NCBI GenBank assembly: GCA_002150815.3
Contig: NDFF03000098.1
Coordinates: 248,001 to 312,000, forward strand
Source of the DNA: Grammothele lineata
Taxonomy: Eukaryota > Basidiomycota > Agaricomycetes > Polyporales > Polyporaceae
Length of the DNA stretch: 64,000 bases
Direction of reading: 5' to 3'
Part shown: in pieces, positions 22,304 through 32,700 of the stretch
Layout: every line of letters begins with the position of its first letter
Numbering within the stretch: the first letter of the stretch is position 1
Program-made: the position numbers and the translations under genes
The notes under the pieces: model-generated
What the model was told of the DNA's origin: nothing
Database searches by the model: none
The model's input: only the letters and a program-made list of their open reading frames with translations

Positions 22304-24190
22304 GACACCATTGATATCGGACGCGATGGGCAGCAGCGTAGAGGGTGTATGCACGCGTGAACCTGCAAGCTTTCCTCTTGCCTTTTCCGGAAAACACTCT
22401 TGGGCGCCTAGTACGGTCGTCCTCGGGCCGCTCGAGCTTCAGACCCAGTAGGAAATGACATCATATACAAGCATTCAAAGACATACGCGCTCCACATATG
22501 TTTCCGTATGCGTGGAAATGTCCGTGTATGTGAAATTTACGTGCATATATGTTTTCCATAAAATCTATACACATTCACACACATTTAATATCATATGGAG
22601 GCATCTGGGATCATTGAGACGACGTTTGAATGATTGGGATGATTATATATGAACCTATATGCGCTTCCGCGCACGCCGACCCCCCGCGCGCGCCCTCGCG
22701 GCCCCGCTCGCGGCTCCTCGCGCCTACCCTCAGATGTCTCGCGCTTGCATTAGGCTGCGGCACCAGGGGGTCCTGCGCTCCGTTCGCATCCTCGCACCTT
22801 CGCGACCCTGCGTCGCCCTCGCGCGCATCCTCGGCGTAGGCAGGTACTGCATAGTCGCGACTGCGGGCTTGGGGACGGCCGCCAGGACACGTCCGCGCGC
22901 AAGCGCGCATTGGCGTCCATGCACCCGCACCCACACCCGCGTCGCGCGCCCCTGCTACCGTTCCCGCAGGGCCCCCGTATTACGCGTTCTCCGCAACCCT
23001 GGTGCCTTGTAGATTACATGAGATAGCGCGTTCAACCAGTTTTTCAGACTGGGCCACATACCTGTATGTCTTGGGACTAGAGCTGCTGACCGTGTTCGTG
23101 CCTCCCGGACTTCGCCCTCGCGCTGCACAATGCTGTCCCTCGCAGTATCACCGCAAGGCATTAGCAGAGTGCGCATGAGGTAAGGTGCGAATATACATTA
23201 ACACTTGACTTTTCAATTGTTGTATGCCCCTCGTGTCTCGTGTGATGCTTGCAATGATCACGCAGCCCTCGCGCCAGTTGTGCCCCGCACCTAGTACGCA
23301 CCTACAGCCCTCGTCCGCCAGTCGCCACTGCTATCCATGCCCACGTGCCCACACTTGTCCAAATCTCGTGCCCATGTACTGTTGTGGTGCGGATACGGCC
23401 CATCCCTTCTATGATCAACTTACTCACCGCTCGCCTTAACGGGTGTATCCCTCTCGCCACAGCTTCGCCTATGATCCGTCTTCTGCCCTGTCGCGTGTTT
23501 GATAGCAGCCTCATGAGGATCCCCGCCTGCTATATGCGCTCCCGCGTGGTATAGAAGTCAGCGCAAATCGCCGAGTCAATCAAGTGCTGGGAGACGTACA
23601 TGGAAACGATACCACCGGAAACTGCACGACAGCTCGATATGGGATCGAACTCTCAAGTTGCGAGCAGCGCAGAGGCGGAAGGAGTGGAGGGAAAGAAATA
23701 TAGGCGAGCAGAGGGAGTGAGATGGGAGGTAGGGGTAAAGTGATGCGAGGGACTTAGAGCCTGCAGAATGGACGTTTGAGGGGACTTTGTGAGTGACGTC
23801 ATCAAGCAAACGCGAAAAGGCGCCGAAAGCCGTCAGCGAAACTGAAAGCACCGAAACCAGACAAATGGAACTGAGACTGAGCGAGTCGGAATGCAATTAG
23901 TCTCACTATTTTGACTTTGGCAGACAGATTGTGAAACTGCAGTCGACTCGCATACTCCTTTTAGGCAATCGAATTCAAGAAAATCATTCAAATAAACGCT
24001 CAAGAGGCGTTTGAATGATTGTATATGATTCTATTTACTATTAAATGTCTCTGGATGCTTATATATGATGTCGGTTCTCACTGGGCTTCAGAGGTGTTGC
24101 GGTCGGTTTGACTCTAGTCTCTTGCTTGTTTCTCGTCCGCTCGGTCCTCCCTCGCTCTTCTTACAGTGTCCAACAGTACCGACCACAGAA
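22304..24190. other. Gene-free stretch with short inverted-repeat ends
   Basis: There is no supported gene. AT-rich blocks at about 22457-22660 and 23980-24072 flank a GC-richer core. The outer 29 bp at 22457-22485 and 24044-24072 are reverse complements at 25 of 29 positions. The exact 14-mer CGTTTGAATGATTG occurs in both blocks (22623 and 24008). The right end runs into the promoter of the HUB1 gene. Confidence 0.5.
22457..24072. mobile_element. Candidate non-autonomous TIR element (remnant)
   Basis: Terminal repeats begin GACATCATATA at both ends, with 25/29 matching bases. A third copy of the core TCATATATAAxCATCC lies in inverted orientation near 22637-22653. A near-palindrome ATCATTCAAA...ACGC...GCGTTTGAATGAT lies at 23983-24022. 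No transposase frame is visible and I see no target-site duplication. It could instead be two small elements of one family that happen to face each other. Classification as mobile is inference from the terminal repeats only. Confidence 0.4.
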
Positions 24191-24845
24191 ATGCCCCTCA
24201 TTGAAGTGCGTGGACATCCATATTTCATCTTCAAACGATCACTGACAAAAACCATCTTTTGCTCCCGCCACCCACCCGTTCTACTTACGCCCCATCCTCC
24301 CCATCCGCTGCGATGTCCGGCGCAGGTCATCGCGAACGACCGTCTCGGGCGTAAAGGTACGCCCCTTCCCGCTGTACTCCCGCCGACTCGCTCTGATCCT
24401 GGATCTCTCTCCCTCCCTCTCTTCCCTCCCCCTACTGCGCGCTGTCGTCCTGAACGTCCGACTTCGCGGGCCACGATCACGGTACAAATAGTCCGCGTCA
24501 AGTGCAGCCCCGACGACACCGTCGGCGACCTCAAGAAGCTTATCGCCGCGCAGACCGGCACGGACTCGAGCAAGATCCAGCTTAAGAAATGGTGCGTTCG
24601 CTCCGTCGGTCTTTGTGCGTGCGTGCGTGCGGCGCTGACGTTCGTTCCCCTTTACTCTCTTTGCGCCCTGCCTGTGCCCTGGTCTTCGTCTTCCCCGTCG
24701 CCGTCATCGCCTTCGGTTCTGCCTTCGGGTTCTTGGAATGGACCCCCACGGCGGCGCGGCGCATTGCAGGTACACGATCTACAAGGACCACATCACGCTC
24801 GCGGACTACGAGATCCACGACGGGATGAGTCTGGAGATGTACTAG
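24191..24845 (+). CDS. HUB1: Ubiquitin-like modifier Hub1/UBL5
   Basis: Small ubiquitin fold protein that binds spliceosomal Snu66 non-covalently and tunes alternative splicing. Four exons join as [35 protein letters not shown] continuing through [14 protein letters not shown], and [18 protein letters not shown] ending MSLEMY. That is 73 residues, the usual family length. The alignment with human UBL5 is nearly gapless. The C-terminus ends in one tyrosine, where most relatives end in two tyrosines plus one residue; no di-glycine is present, as expected. The ATG is at 24191 and the stop at 24843-24845. It converges on the PTRHD1 gene. Confidence 0.95.
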
Positions 24846-25032
24846 GCCCTCTGTGCTTCACAACATCATGTCCGATGTCCGAGCGGTTCCCTTCTCATGG
24901 TCTGGCAGGAACTTGGAAGAGAGCACGCCTGTCGTCCGACGCAGCTGTACCGGTGATGTATCCATATCAATGACCATTCGCTTTTGCCTGTATGTATACG
25001 ATTACACTCGTGCGAGCATCCGCCCTCTTCTC

Positions 25033-25130
25033 ATCCGCTCCTCCACCTCCAACCGCCCCATCCGCTCCTCAACCTCCAACCTCCAACCTCCACCCTCCAA
25101 CTCCCGCCCTTCAACTCCCAAAGCTTCCCA
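25033..25130. repeat. CT-rich tandem repeat (CCTCCAA-like units)
   Basis: Degenerate short tandem units of the form CTCCAAC or CTCCACC, including a larger duplicated word TCCGCTCCTC at 25034 and 25061. It lies between the convergent HUB1 and PTRHD1 stop codons and is probably 3' untranslated or spacer sequence. I see no gene in the HUB1-PTRHD1 gap. Confidence 0.7.
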
Positions 25131-25145
25131 ACATCACCCAACCAC

Positions 25146-26043
25146 TCACCCCTTCCACAACCTGCACCCCGCCCCGTCCAGCGCCTTCTTAACGCGCTTC
25201 TCGCGCCGGTTCGGCGCGAGCGCGACGCACGTCGGCTCGTCCTCGGGCTGCTCGACCCACGTGTGGTGCGGAACCGCACTGGGGTTGGGGGAGGAGAGAA
25301 GGGAGGAGAGGCGTTCGAGGGTGGTGCGGTCTGCGGTCTGAGGTGGGTGGTGGGTGGTAGCGGGGGGAGAGAGGGAGGGGGAGGGGAGGGTTAGAGAGGA
25401 AGCTGAGGGGATCGGGTGTGAGACGGGCACCTGCATGACGACCTGTGCACGCGGGCGAGTGAGCAAAAGGGCCGAGAAAGGGGCAGGATAGAGCGATGGA
25501 GGGGTGCACCTTGCGCATGTTCTTCAGGTCCGCGAGGTACGCCTGCGTCTCCGGCAGGTCGCGCGTTTCGTGCAGGACCTGGGTGGGTGTATACGGTGTC
25601 CGCGTATACACGATATATGCGTTTACATTCCGTCAGTGGGGCGATGGAGACTTGGGCAGCGGGGATGAGGTCGTCGGGAACAAGTCCCAGTTCCCGCAAG
25701 CTTGAAGGACTCACCGCGGCAGTAGCGTGCGCGACCTGCGCCATCAGCGGGCCCACGCCCCATCCCTCCTTCTGTCCTACGATACGATATGGCGCGATGT
25801 GACGGGGGCGAAGTGGAGCATATGCGCGAAAGCAACGAAGCAAAGATGATCAAAGACGGGTGAGTGTGGGACACGCAGTCGGACTTAGGAGAGCTCGAGC
25901 ATAGTACGCACGTCGAGCAAGTCCCGGCGGACGACGATCTGCATGACTAGCGGCTGCTCTGGCTTTGGTGCCGGTGCCGGTGGTTCTTCCGTGGTGCCCA
26001 CCGTGCTGCCGCTCGAGGTCGTCGTCTGGGATGGTTCTGCCAT
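25146..26043 (-). CDS. PTRHD1-like peptidyl-tRNA hydrolase domain protein
   Basis: Member of the Pth2/PTRHD1 group, whose true hydrolases release peptides from peptidyl-tRNA; PTRHD1 itself is poorly characterised. The ATG at 26043 starts MAEPSQTTTSSGSTVG. The conserved body is MQIVVRRDLLD, joined across an intron to KEGWGVGPLMAQVAHATAA (with the family His), then VLHETRDLPETQAYLADLKN followed by MRKV, then VVMQVPVSHP, and ends TWVEQPEDEPTCVALAPNRR. A Ser/Pro-rich insertion of about 35 residues separates MQVPVSHP from the final beta strand region, where human PTRHD1 has a shorter helix linker. About three introns. It converges on HUB1. The family is secure; enzymatic activity is not shown. Confidence 0.88.
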
Positions 26044-26704
26044 CTGGTGGTGGAGTCGAGCAAGGGACGAGGAGGAAGGGGAGACGCGGCACAATGTCCG
26101 AGTTGGCTGCAGCCGGGGGACGATACTAATACTGCGACGCGCAACGAGCACTGTGATGACCTTCGAGAACGCATGAGCGACGAATCTGTCGTGAGCCCGT
26201 AGACGAGAAACCTACCATACGCAAGTGGTGGTCACAACGACACGGCGTACAGATCCTCTTGGGGAGGACTCGGCGACAGGCTCGGAGCCATAGCCGTGCG
26301 CGCTCGCAGACGACTTGGCCATTCTCAGTAGCGGAGATCACACATTCGCAGATCAGTCCAAGCATCCGTTCCGTGCGTGAAGGCGGTAATACATTGCTGT
26401 GAAGCAGGACTAAACTAGCAAAGCATTCGAAACCGAGTATGCTCTGAGCGGGGTGGGGTGGGGGGTGCAGGTAATGCGTAGCTAACTAATATGTGCTGGG
26501 CTAATGTACGACGGGTGGTCAATAAAGCGTCTTCATACTTTTTGTAAGTCATGATCTATGCTGTGGGGTGGGCGAACGTGCGGCGGGGCGTGACATGGCG
26601 AAAGCGGTGGGCGGACGATGAGCGAGGGCGACGAGGCACCGGGGAAAAGGGGGCATCGCAGAGCGGGGTGGGAGGGAGAGGACGAGGTGAGGAAGACGGG
26701 GAAC
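26044..26704. other. Intergenic between PTRHD1 and SSC1
   Basis: This holds the PTRHD1 upstream region and the SSC1 3' end. An 79-codon open frame at 26126-26365 has no recognisable content. I see no repeat or RNA gene. Confidence 0.5.
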
Positions 26705-29261
26705 TTAATCCTTCTTCTCCTCCTTGTTCTCGGGGGCGGGCTCGGACGCGGCGTTGCGCTTCTCGTAGACCTTCTGGAAGAGGCCGAGCGACGCCTGCTG
26801 GGTCTCGTTGATCTTCTCGCGGATCTTGTCCGCGTCGACCGATGCGTCGCCAGCCTGGCCCTTGACCGCAATCTCGCGGAGCTCAGTGATGAGCTTCTCG
26901 ACCTTCTCCTTCTCGGCAGCATCGATCTGGTCCTTGAACTCGTTCATGGCTGGAGATGTCAGATTAGCGAAGTAGGGTAGCTAGATGCGACGAAATAACG
27001 TACCCTTCTCGGTGTCTGCGCAGACGGATTCGGCCTTGTTCGCCTCCTCAATGAGCGTCTTGCGCTGCTTGTCGGTCTCGGCGTACTCCTCAGCCTCTGA
27101 AACCATACGCTCAATGTCCTTGTCGCTGAGACCAGACGACGAGGCAATAGTCATCGACTGATCCTTGTTGGTCGCCTTGTCCTTGGCGTTGACGTGGACG
27201 ATACCATCTGCAGCAGACCGCCGTCAACAGCAGAAACGGATACAAGTGCGAGCAGACACGTACCAGCGTCGATGTCGAAGGTGATCTCGATCTGAGGGAT
27301 ACCCTTCGGCGCAGGGGGGATACCGACGAGGTTGAAGTTGCCGAGGAGCTTGTTGTCGCGAACGAGCTCACGCTCACCCTGGTAGATCTTGACCTCGATA
27401 GCAGTCTGGCCGTCCGCCGCCGTCGAGAAAGTCTGCGTCTTCTTCGTCGGGATGGTGGTGTTACGGGTGATAAGCTTGGTCATGATACCACCGAGGGTCT
27501 CAATACCTGCGAGGGTGATGTCAGTCCATGCATAACACGAATGATGTGGATGAGAATACGTACCGAGCGAAAGAGGAGTGACATCGAGAAGAAGGATGTC
27601 GGTGACGTTGCCCGCGAGGACACCGCCCTGGATAGCGGCACCAATGGCGACAGCCTCGTCGGGGTTGACGCCCTTGCTGGGCTCGCGACCGAAGACCGAC
27701 TTGACGGTCTCAACGACACGGGGCATACGGGACATACCGCCGACAAGGATGACCTCGTTGACCTCGCTCGCCTTAACACCCGCATCAGCAAGCGCCTTCT
27801 TGCAAGGGTCGACCGTGCGCTGAATGAGAGGAGCAGTCAAGCTCTCGAACTGCGAGCGCATGATCTTGAGGTTGATGTGCTTGGGACCGGAAGCGTCGGC
27901 GGTGATGAAGGGCAGGTTGATCTCGGTCTGCGAAGTCGACGAAAGCTCGATCTTCGCCTTCTCCGCCGCCTCACGGATACGCTGGATAGCGACCGCGTCA
28001 CCCTCAAGGCCGATCCCGCTCTCCTTCTTGAACTCCTTCAAGATGTGCTCGACGAGAACAATGTCGAAGTCCTCACCACCGAGGTGAGTGTCACCGTTGG
28101 TGGACTTGACCTCGAACACACCCTTCTGCATCTCCAGGATAGAGATATCGAAGGTACCACCGCCGAGATCGTAGACGGCGATGACAGAGTTGTCCGCACG
28201 ATCAAGGCCGTAAGCAAGGGCAGCAGCGGTGGGCTCGTTGATGACACGGAGGACATCGAGACCGGCGATCGTGCCGGCGTCCTTTGTTGCTTGCCGTTGC
28301 GCATCGTTGAAGTAAGCAGGGACAGTGACGACAGCGTGGCTAGTACAGGGGTAAGCACCGGCCTAGAGTTGTGTACGAGAGTGAATACTCACTTGACCTT
28401 CTTGCCGAGGTACTGCTCCGCAGTCTCGCGCATCTTGGTCAGGACCATTGACGACAGCTCCTCCGCAGACTACACATCCAATGTAAAAATGTGCTCTTGA
28501 GATACCGAACGTGTGGTACTTACGAACTGCTGCTTCTTTTCACCGTTGGTCACCTCCACCGCTGGCCTGCCATCGGGCTTGGGAACGATCTTGAATGGCC
28601 TGACGGACGAACGAGTCAGCGCCGGAATCCCACACGGCCATGCAATGAGCCGAGGGGCCGACACGTCATAACGGCCGACGGCACGCTCGACGCGCGGCCC
28701 ACCCGATCCTCCGCTCCCCGGCTCGCGAAAATGAAGAATGACACCCAAGGGTACAAATTGCTCCGGAAAGGGGAGGGCACTCACCAGTGAGTCGCGTCCG
28801 CTTTGACCTCCGCGTCACCAAACTGACGACCGATGAGACGCTTGAACGCGAAGACGGTGTTGGCCGAGTTGACGACGGCCTGACGCTTCGCGGGCAGGCC
28901 GACGAGACGCTCTCCGTGCTTCGTGAACGCGACGACCGAGGGTGTCGTCCGCGCACCCTCGGAGTTCTCAATCACCTTCGCCGTCTTGCCCTCCATAACG
29001 GCGACGCAGGAATTTGTTGTTCCAAGGTCAATACCGACGACGGGACCTGCAGGGGAAACGTCAGGGCGCGTGCGCGAGACTGGAATCGCGTGCCAGCTCA
29101 CCGTTGACCTTGGAGTTCATATTCCTGGCAATCATCGACCGGGGGAGGCCCTGTCACGAGGCTCAACGTCGTCGAACACTGAGAGGAACGTCGAGGAGAC
29201 TCACCGCATAGTTGCCGGAGCGGGAGGCCGCAAGACGAAGGGAACGAGCAGCAGCGAACAT
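26705..29261 (-). CDS. SSC1: Mitochondrial Hsp70 (Ssc1 type)
   Basis: Matrix chaperone and ATPase motor of the presequence translocase. The ATG at 29261 begins [19 protein letters not shown], a clear matrix presequence, which joins in frame to [17 protein letters not shown] if the intron acceptor is CTCGTGACAG. All three Hsp70 signatures are present: [30 protein letters not shown] and [16 protein letters not shown]. The linker [11 protein letters not shown] leads into the substrate domain [20 protein letters not shown]. The lid ends [16 protein letters not shown], the acidic tail typical of mitochondrial forms, without a C-terminal EEVD. About eight short introns. A perfect heat-shock element lies about 110 bp upstream. 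Confidence 0.96.
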
Positions 29262-29781
29262 GGTGGATGAAGAGAAGGAAGGGATGACCGCCAGCGTAAC
29301 TCCAATCCAAATTTTTGTAATGCGAGTGCGTAAGCTTACATAAGCAGCTCGGTCGCCCCCGGCGCGCTGGAATATTCCGGAACTGCTACCCGATCGGTGA
29401 GCCGAGCGCCGGCGTCTTCCGCGAGCGTGCTGGCACACTCTCACTCGTCGGCGGCCGTGGCTCGTCGACGCACTGTTCCCTCTCGTTGTTGCCGACTGTC
29501 ACGCGCTGCCATGCAGAGTGTTTTCGAGGATCAGAAGAGCGTATTATCGTGCAATACTGTGCGGGTAATAAGTACACACTATGCAAACACCAGCGCCAAT
29601 ATGCGTGGAATATAGGACACCAAGAGTGCAGGAGAGACAACACGGGGAGGGAATCGGAGTGAGGTAGGTAAATCACAGCCACGAGACAAGGGGGATGCAG
29701 GGTGCCAAGGGTGAGGGAAGTGAGACTGCGGGAGGGGGGGGTAAAGCAAAAAAAACACGCAGGGGAAGAATATGAAAGCGT
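29262..29781. other. Intergenic: SSC1 promoter and eIF4G 3' end
   Basis: Apart from the heat-shock element at 29369-29383, I see no gene or repeat. The left part (29700-29781) is purine-rich on the plus strand and probably belongs to the eIF4G 3' untranslated region. Confidence 0.5.
29369..29383 (-). promoter_or_regulatory. Heat-shock element upstream of SSC1
   Basis: The sequence GGAATATTCCGGAAC is three alternating units, GAA-xx-TTC-xx-GAA, with exact 2 bp spacing. This is the consensus bound by heat-shock factor trimers. It lies about 109-121 bp before the SSC1 start codon, a usual distance for fungal Hsp promoters. Confidence 0.85.
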
Positions 29782-32700
29782 CTATGACGATAAAAGACCG
29801 AGTAGCTTCTCCTCGTCCACCGACTTGCTCGCAAGCCGTGTCCGGCGCTCCTCGTCTTCGTGCAGGTGCGCGCCCTTGAGCATGATCGCAAACAGGTCCA
29901 TAGCCTTCGGCGCGTCGATCACGATGTCGTCGATGATCTCGGCCGTTGGCGTGAAACCCTGCTCGAAAGCTGCCGGCGAGCACATGTTTCGAGCCACTGC
30001 GCGTGCGAACAAGCCCGCGACGAGCTGAGCATCCGATTCCTTCGACTCGATGGCATTCGTGACGAGCTTGTCGACGAGGAGGTGTCGGTGCTCGGACGGG
30101 AGCTTGGTGAAATAGACCTCCGCCTCGTCCAGGTCACGGACGGCGAAGAACTCCTTCGAGTCCTCCTCAACCCGCGTCTTGGCCTCGGCCTCGCTCATGG
30201 CACCCGAACCGGACGGCTCGTCTCCGCCTTCGTCGTCCGTGTTGTTGGCAGACGCCGCGGGCGTCGACTCGGATTTGTCCAGCGGGACCGAACGAGGAAG
30301 GAGCTGCAGCTTCCGCCGCTGCGGAGGCGCTTCGGGCGCGCCACCAGGACCGAGGTCGATGCTGCTCTTGCGGCTCGGCGGACGACTCGACTTGCCAGAC
30401 GTGACCTCAGCCGCGATCTCGGGGTTTCCGCTGAGCATGGAGAACATGTTGGTCGAGCCTTGACGGATCGTGGAGTCACGCTTGCTGCTCTTGTCCTTCG
30501 TGAATACGGACGATGGGCCAAACGTCATGGGCGTAGACTTTGCGATCTTGCCGAACTGCGACAGGTCACCAGCCTTGGGGGCAGGACGGGCAGCAGCACC
30601 GCCGGCGACAGCCCAACCGTCAGGGCCGACACCAGCGTGATCTCCCCGCTCGCCACCGCGCCTTGATCCACCACGAGACATGCTCAGCGTACGGTTGAAG
30701 GCCTCCTTGTCGGCAGCAAGTTTCTCCTTCGCGGCCTGAAAGAGTGTAAGATACGGTACAACGACGGGAGCGCCCAAAAACTCACCTGCTCGTGGAGGGC
30801 AGCAATCGTAGTGGGTGCCGCCATCTGGTTCCTGGGGATCCACTTGCGCTCACGCAGTTCGATGACGTCCTATATAGACGAATTAGCGCCTCGCAAAGTT
30901 CAAGGGGAGAAGATTCAACGAACCTGAAGCATGAACACCATACGGGAGTTGACGTTCCCGTTCTTCGTCAGCTCCTTCATGCGTGTGAAGTACACGTCCA
31001 TGTGCGCGCGCGCCTTGGGCGTGTCGAGGATCTGGCCGACGGTGGTAAGGAGCTTGCACAAGCTCTCGATCTCCTCTTCCTCGGGGTTCTCGACGTTACC
31101 AAGGAGCTTCTTGACACACTCGTGCATGATACGCTCCGTGAGCATTTGCAGCTTGAACAGCTCGCCGATGAACTTGATAAGACCAAGACCTTGACGCTTC
31201 GCCTTCTGCGCGGCGTAGTACTCGTCTGAGTAGAGCGCGCTCTCGCCGTCCTTGCTCGCGTCGGCGGCGTCCTTGGCGGCCTTGTCCTCGTTCGCCTTCG
31301 TCGCAGCGGCGGCGGCCGTCGCCTCCTTCGCGACCCACCCACGCTCGAAGTCCTCCTGACAGCGGTTGAGTAGGTACTTGCGGAACAGCTGGCCACCGGC
31401 AATGGGCTTGCCCTCCGCGTTCTTGATCCCGTCGTCGTGAACGTTGGGGCTGATCTGCTCCATCATCTTCCGGCACAGCCGCGCGTACATCTCCGACCAC
31501 GTCGCCTCGTCCGTCGCCTTCTCGAAGACGAGCCGGATGACCTGGATCAGCGTCCGGCCGTCCTTCTCCTTCTCCGACTTGTTCGCCCACGCGATGATCT
31601 GGTCCGAGATCGAGTCGAAGCGTTCCATGGTGAGCTTGTTTAGCAAGGCCTTGACCTTCCGGTCCACGACCTCGGGCGAGTCCTGATCCACCGGCGCCGC
31701 CTTCTTGTTGAGACTGCCTGCCTGCCACCGGTTCGCCGAGACCTCGAGAGGTGCCACGGGCTCCAAGGGAAGAGCGTTGGCGAGGTTGGACTGACCGAAG
31801 GTGCTGCCTTGGCCAGATGGCCCAGCGCCAGGACGCTCTTTGTCGCGCTTGCCACCACGCTGCGAACGCGTGCGGCCGCTGCTCGAGTGGCCCGGACCAC
31901 CCTGACTCGACGAACGAACCATCGGTGCCGGGCGGCCGAACGGCATGCCAGCCGGACCACCGGTCATGGATGCAGAGCGAGTGGCGGCGGCGAACCGTTC
32001 CTCGCTGGACAGCTTCTGGGTCGGAGTCGAGAACTGGCCCATAGTGAACGGATTGACGCTGGGCTTGTTGAACCCAGAGATACCAAGCCCGACCGACGCC
32101 TGGCGGGAGGGAGGAGGCATGGCGGTCGAAGACGAGCGGCGGCCGTGCGAGCCACCGCGGGTCATGGGGAAGTTCTGGTCGTTGGGCTCGAGGCCGATGG
32201 CGTCGAGAGGAGGGAGAGAGTCAGGTTTCTCCTTACAAACAGCCATGAATTGGAGAAGGAAATCGCGGTCGTAGCTGTAATCAATGTGGCCCGGTAAGCT
32301 TTCAACATCATTGACAAAGACGAAGAAACAAAGACGCACCGGAACTTGCCCTGCTTGGCATTGACGTTCAGCTCCGGCTTCGGGCTCTTGACACCCTCAG
32401 GGTACTGAATGCTACCAATGTCCTCAATGATGCGAGCGGTCGCCAGCGCGGACGGGAGGGCAGCGGGGATGGCATTGTTCTTGGTCGAAGAGAGGTCGAG
32501 GCGACCAGGGCGACGCTTGCCTTCGGACGGTGTTAGGGAAGTGTCGATGCGGAGCGGGGCCTTGTCGGACACCTTGTCTTTCGCCTCCTCCTTCGCGGCC
32601 TCGTCCTCAGCCATCTGCTCGGGCTCCTCGACTTCGCCCTCCTCCATCTCAGCCTTGGCGGCAGCCTCGGCCTCAGCCTTAGCCTTCTCCTCGGCCTCCT

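Noticed and set aside
22659..23012. Arg/Ala-rich open frame inside the candidate TIR element
   Set aside because: No transposase motif and low-complexity composition. Not evidence of an autonomous element.
25885..26151. N-terminal extension of the PTRHD1 frame up to 26151 resembling a mitochondrial presequence
   Set aside because: The extension would have to start at GTG. The first ATG in frame is at 26043, so I did not include it.
27541..28500. 319-codon plus-strand open frame
   Set aside because: Exact antisense of SSC1 exons, whose Hsp70 signatures are unmistakable. Codon bias creates the long opposite frame.
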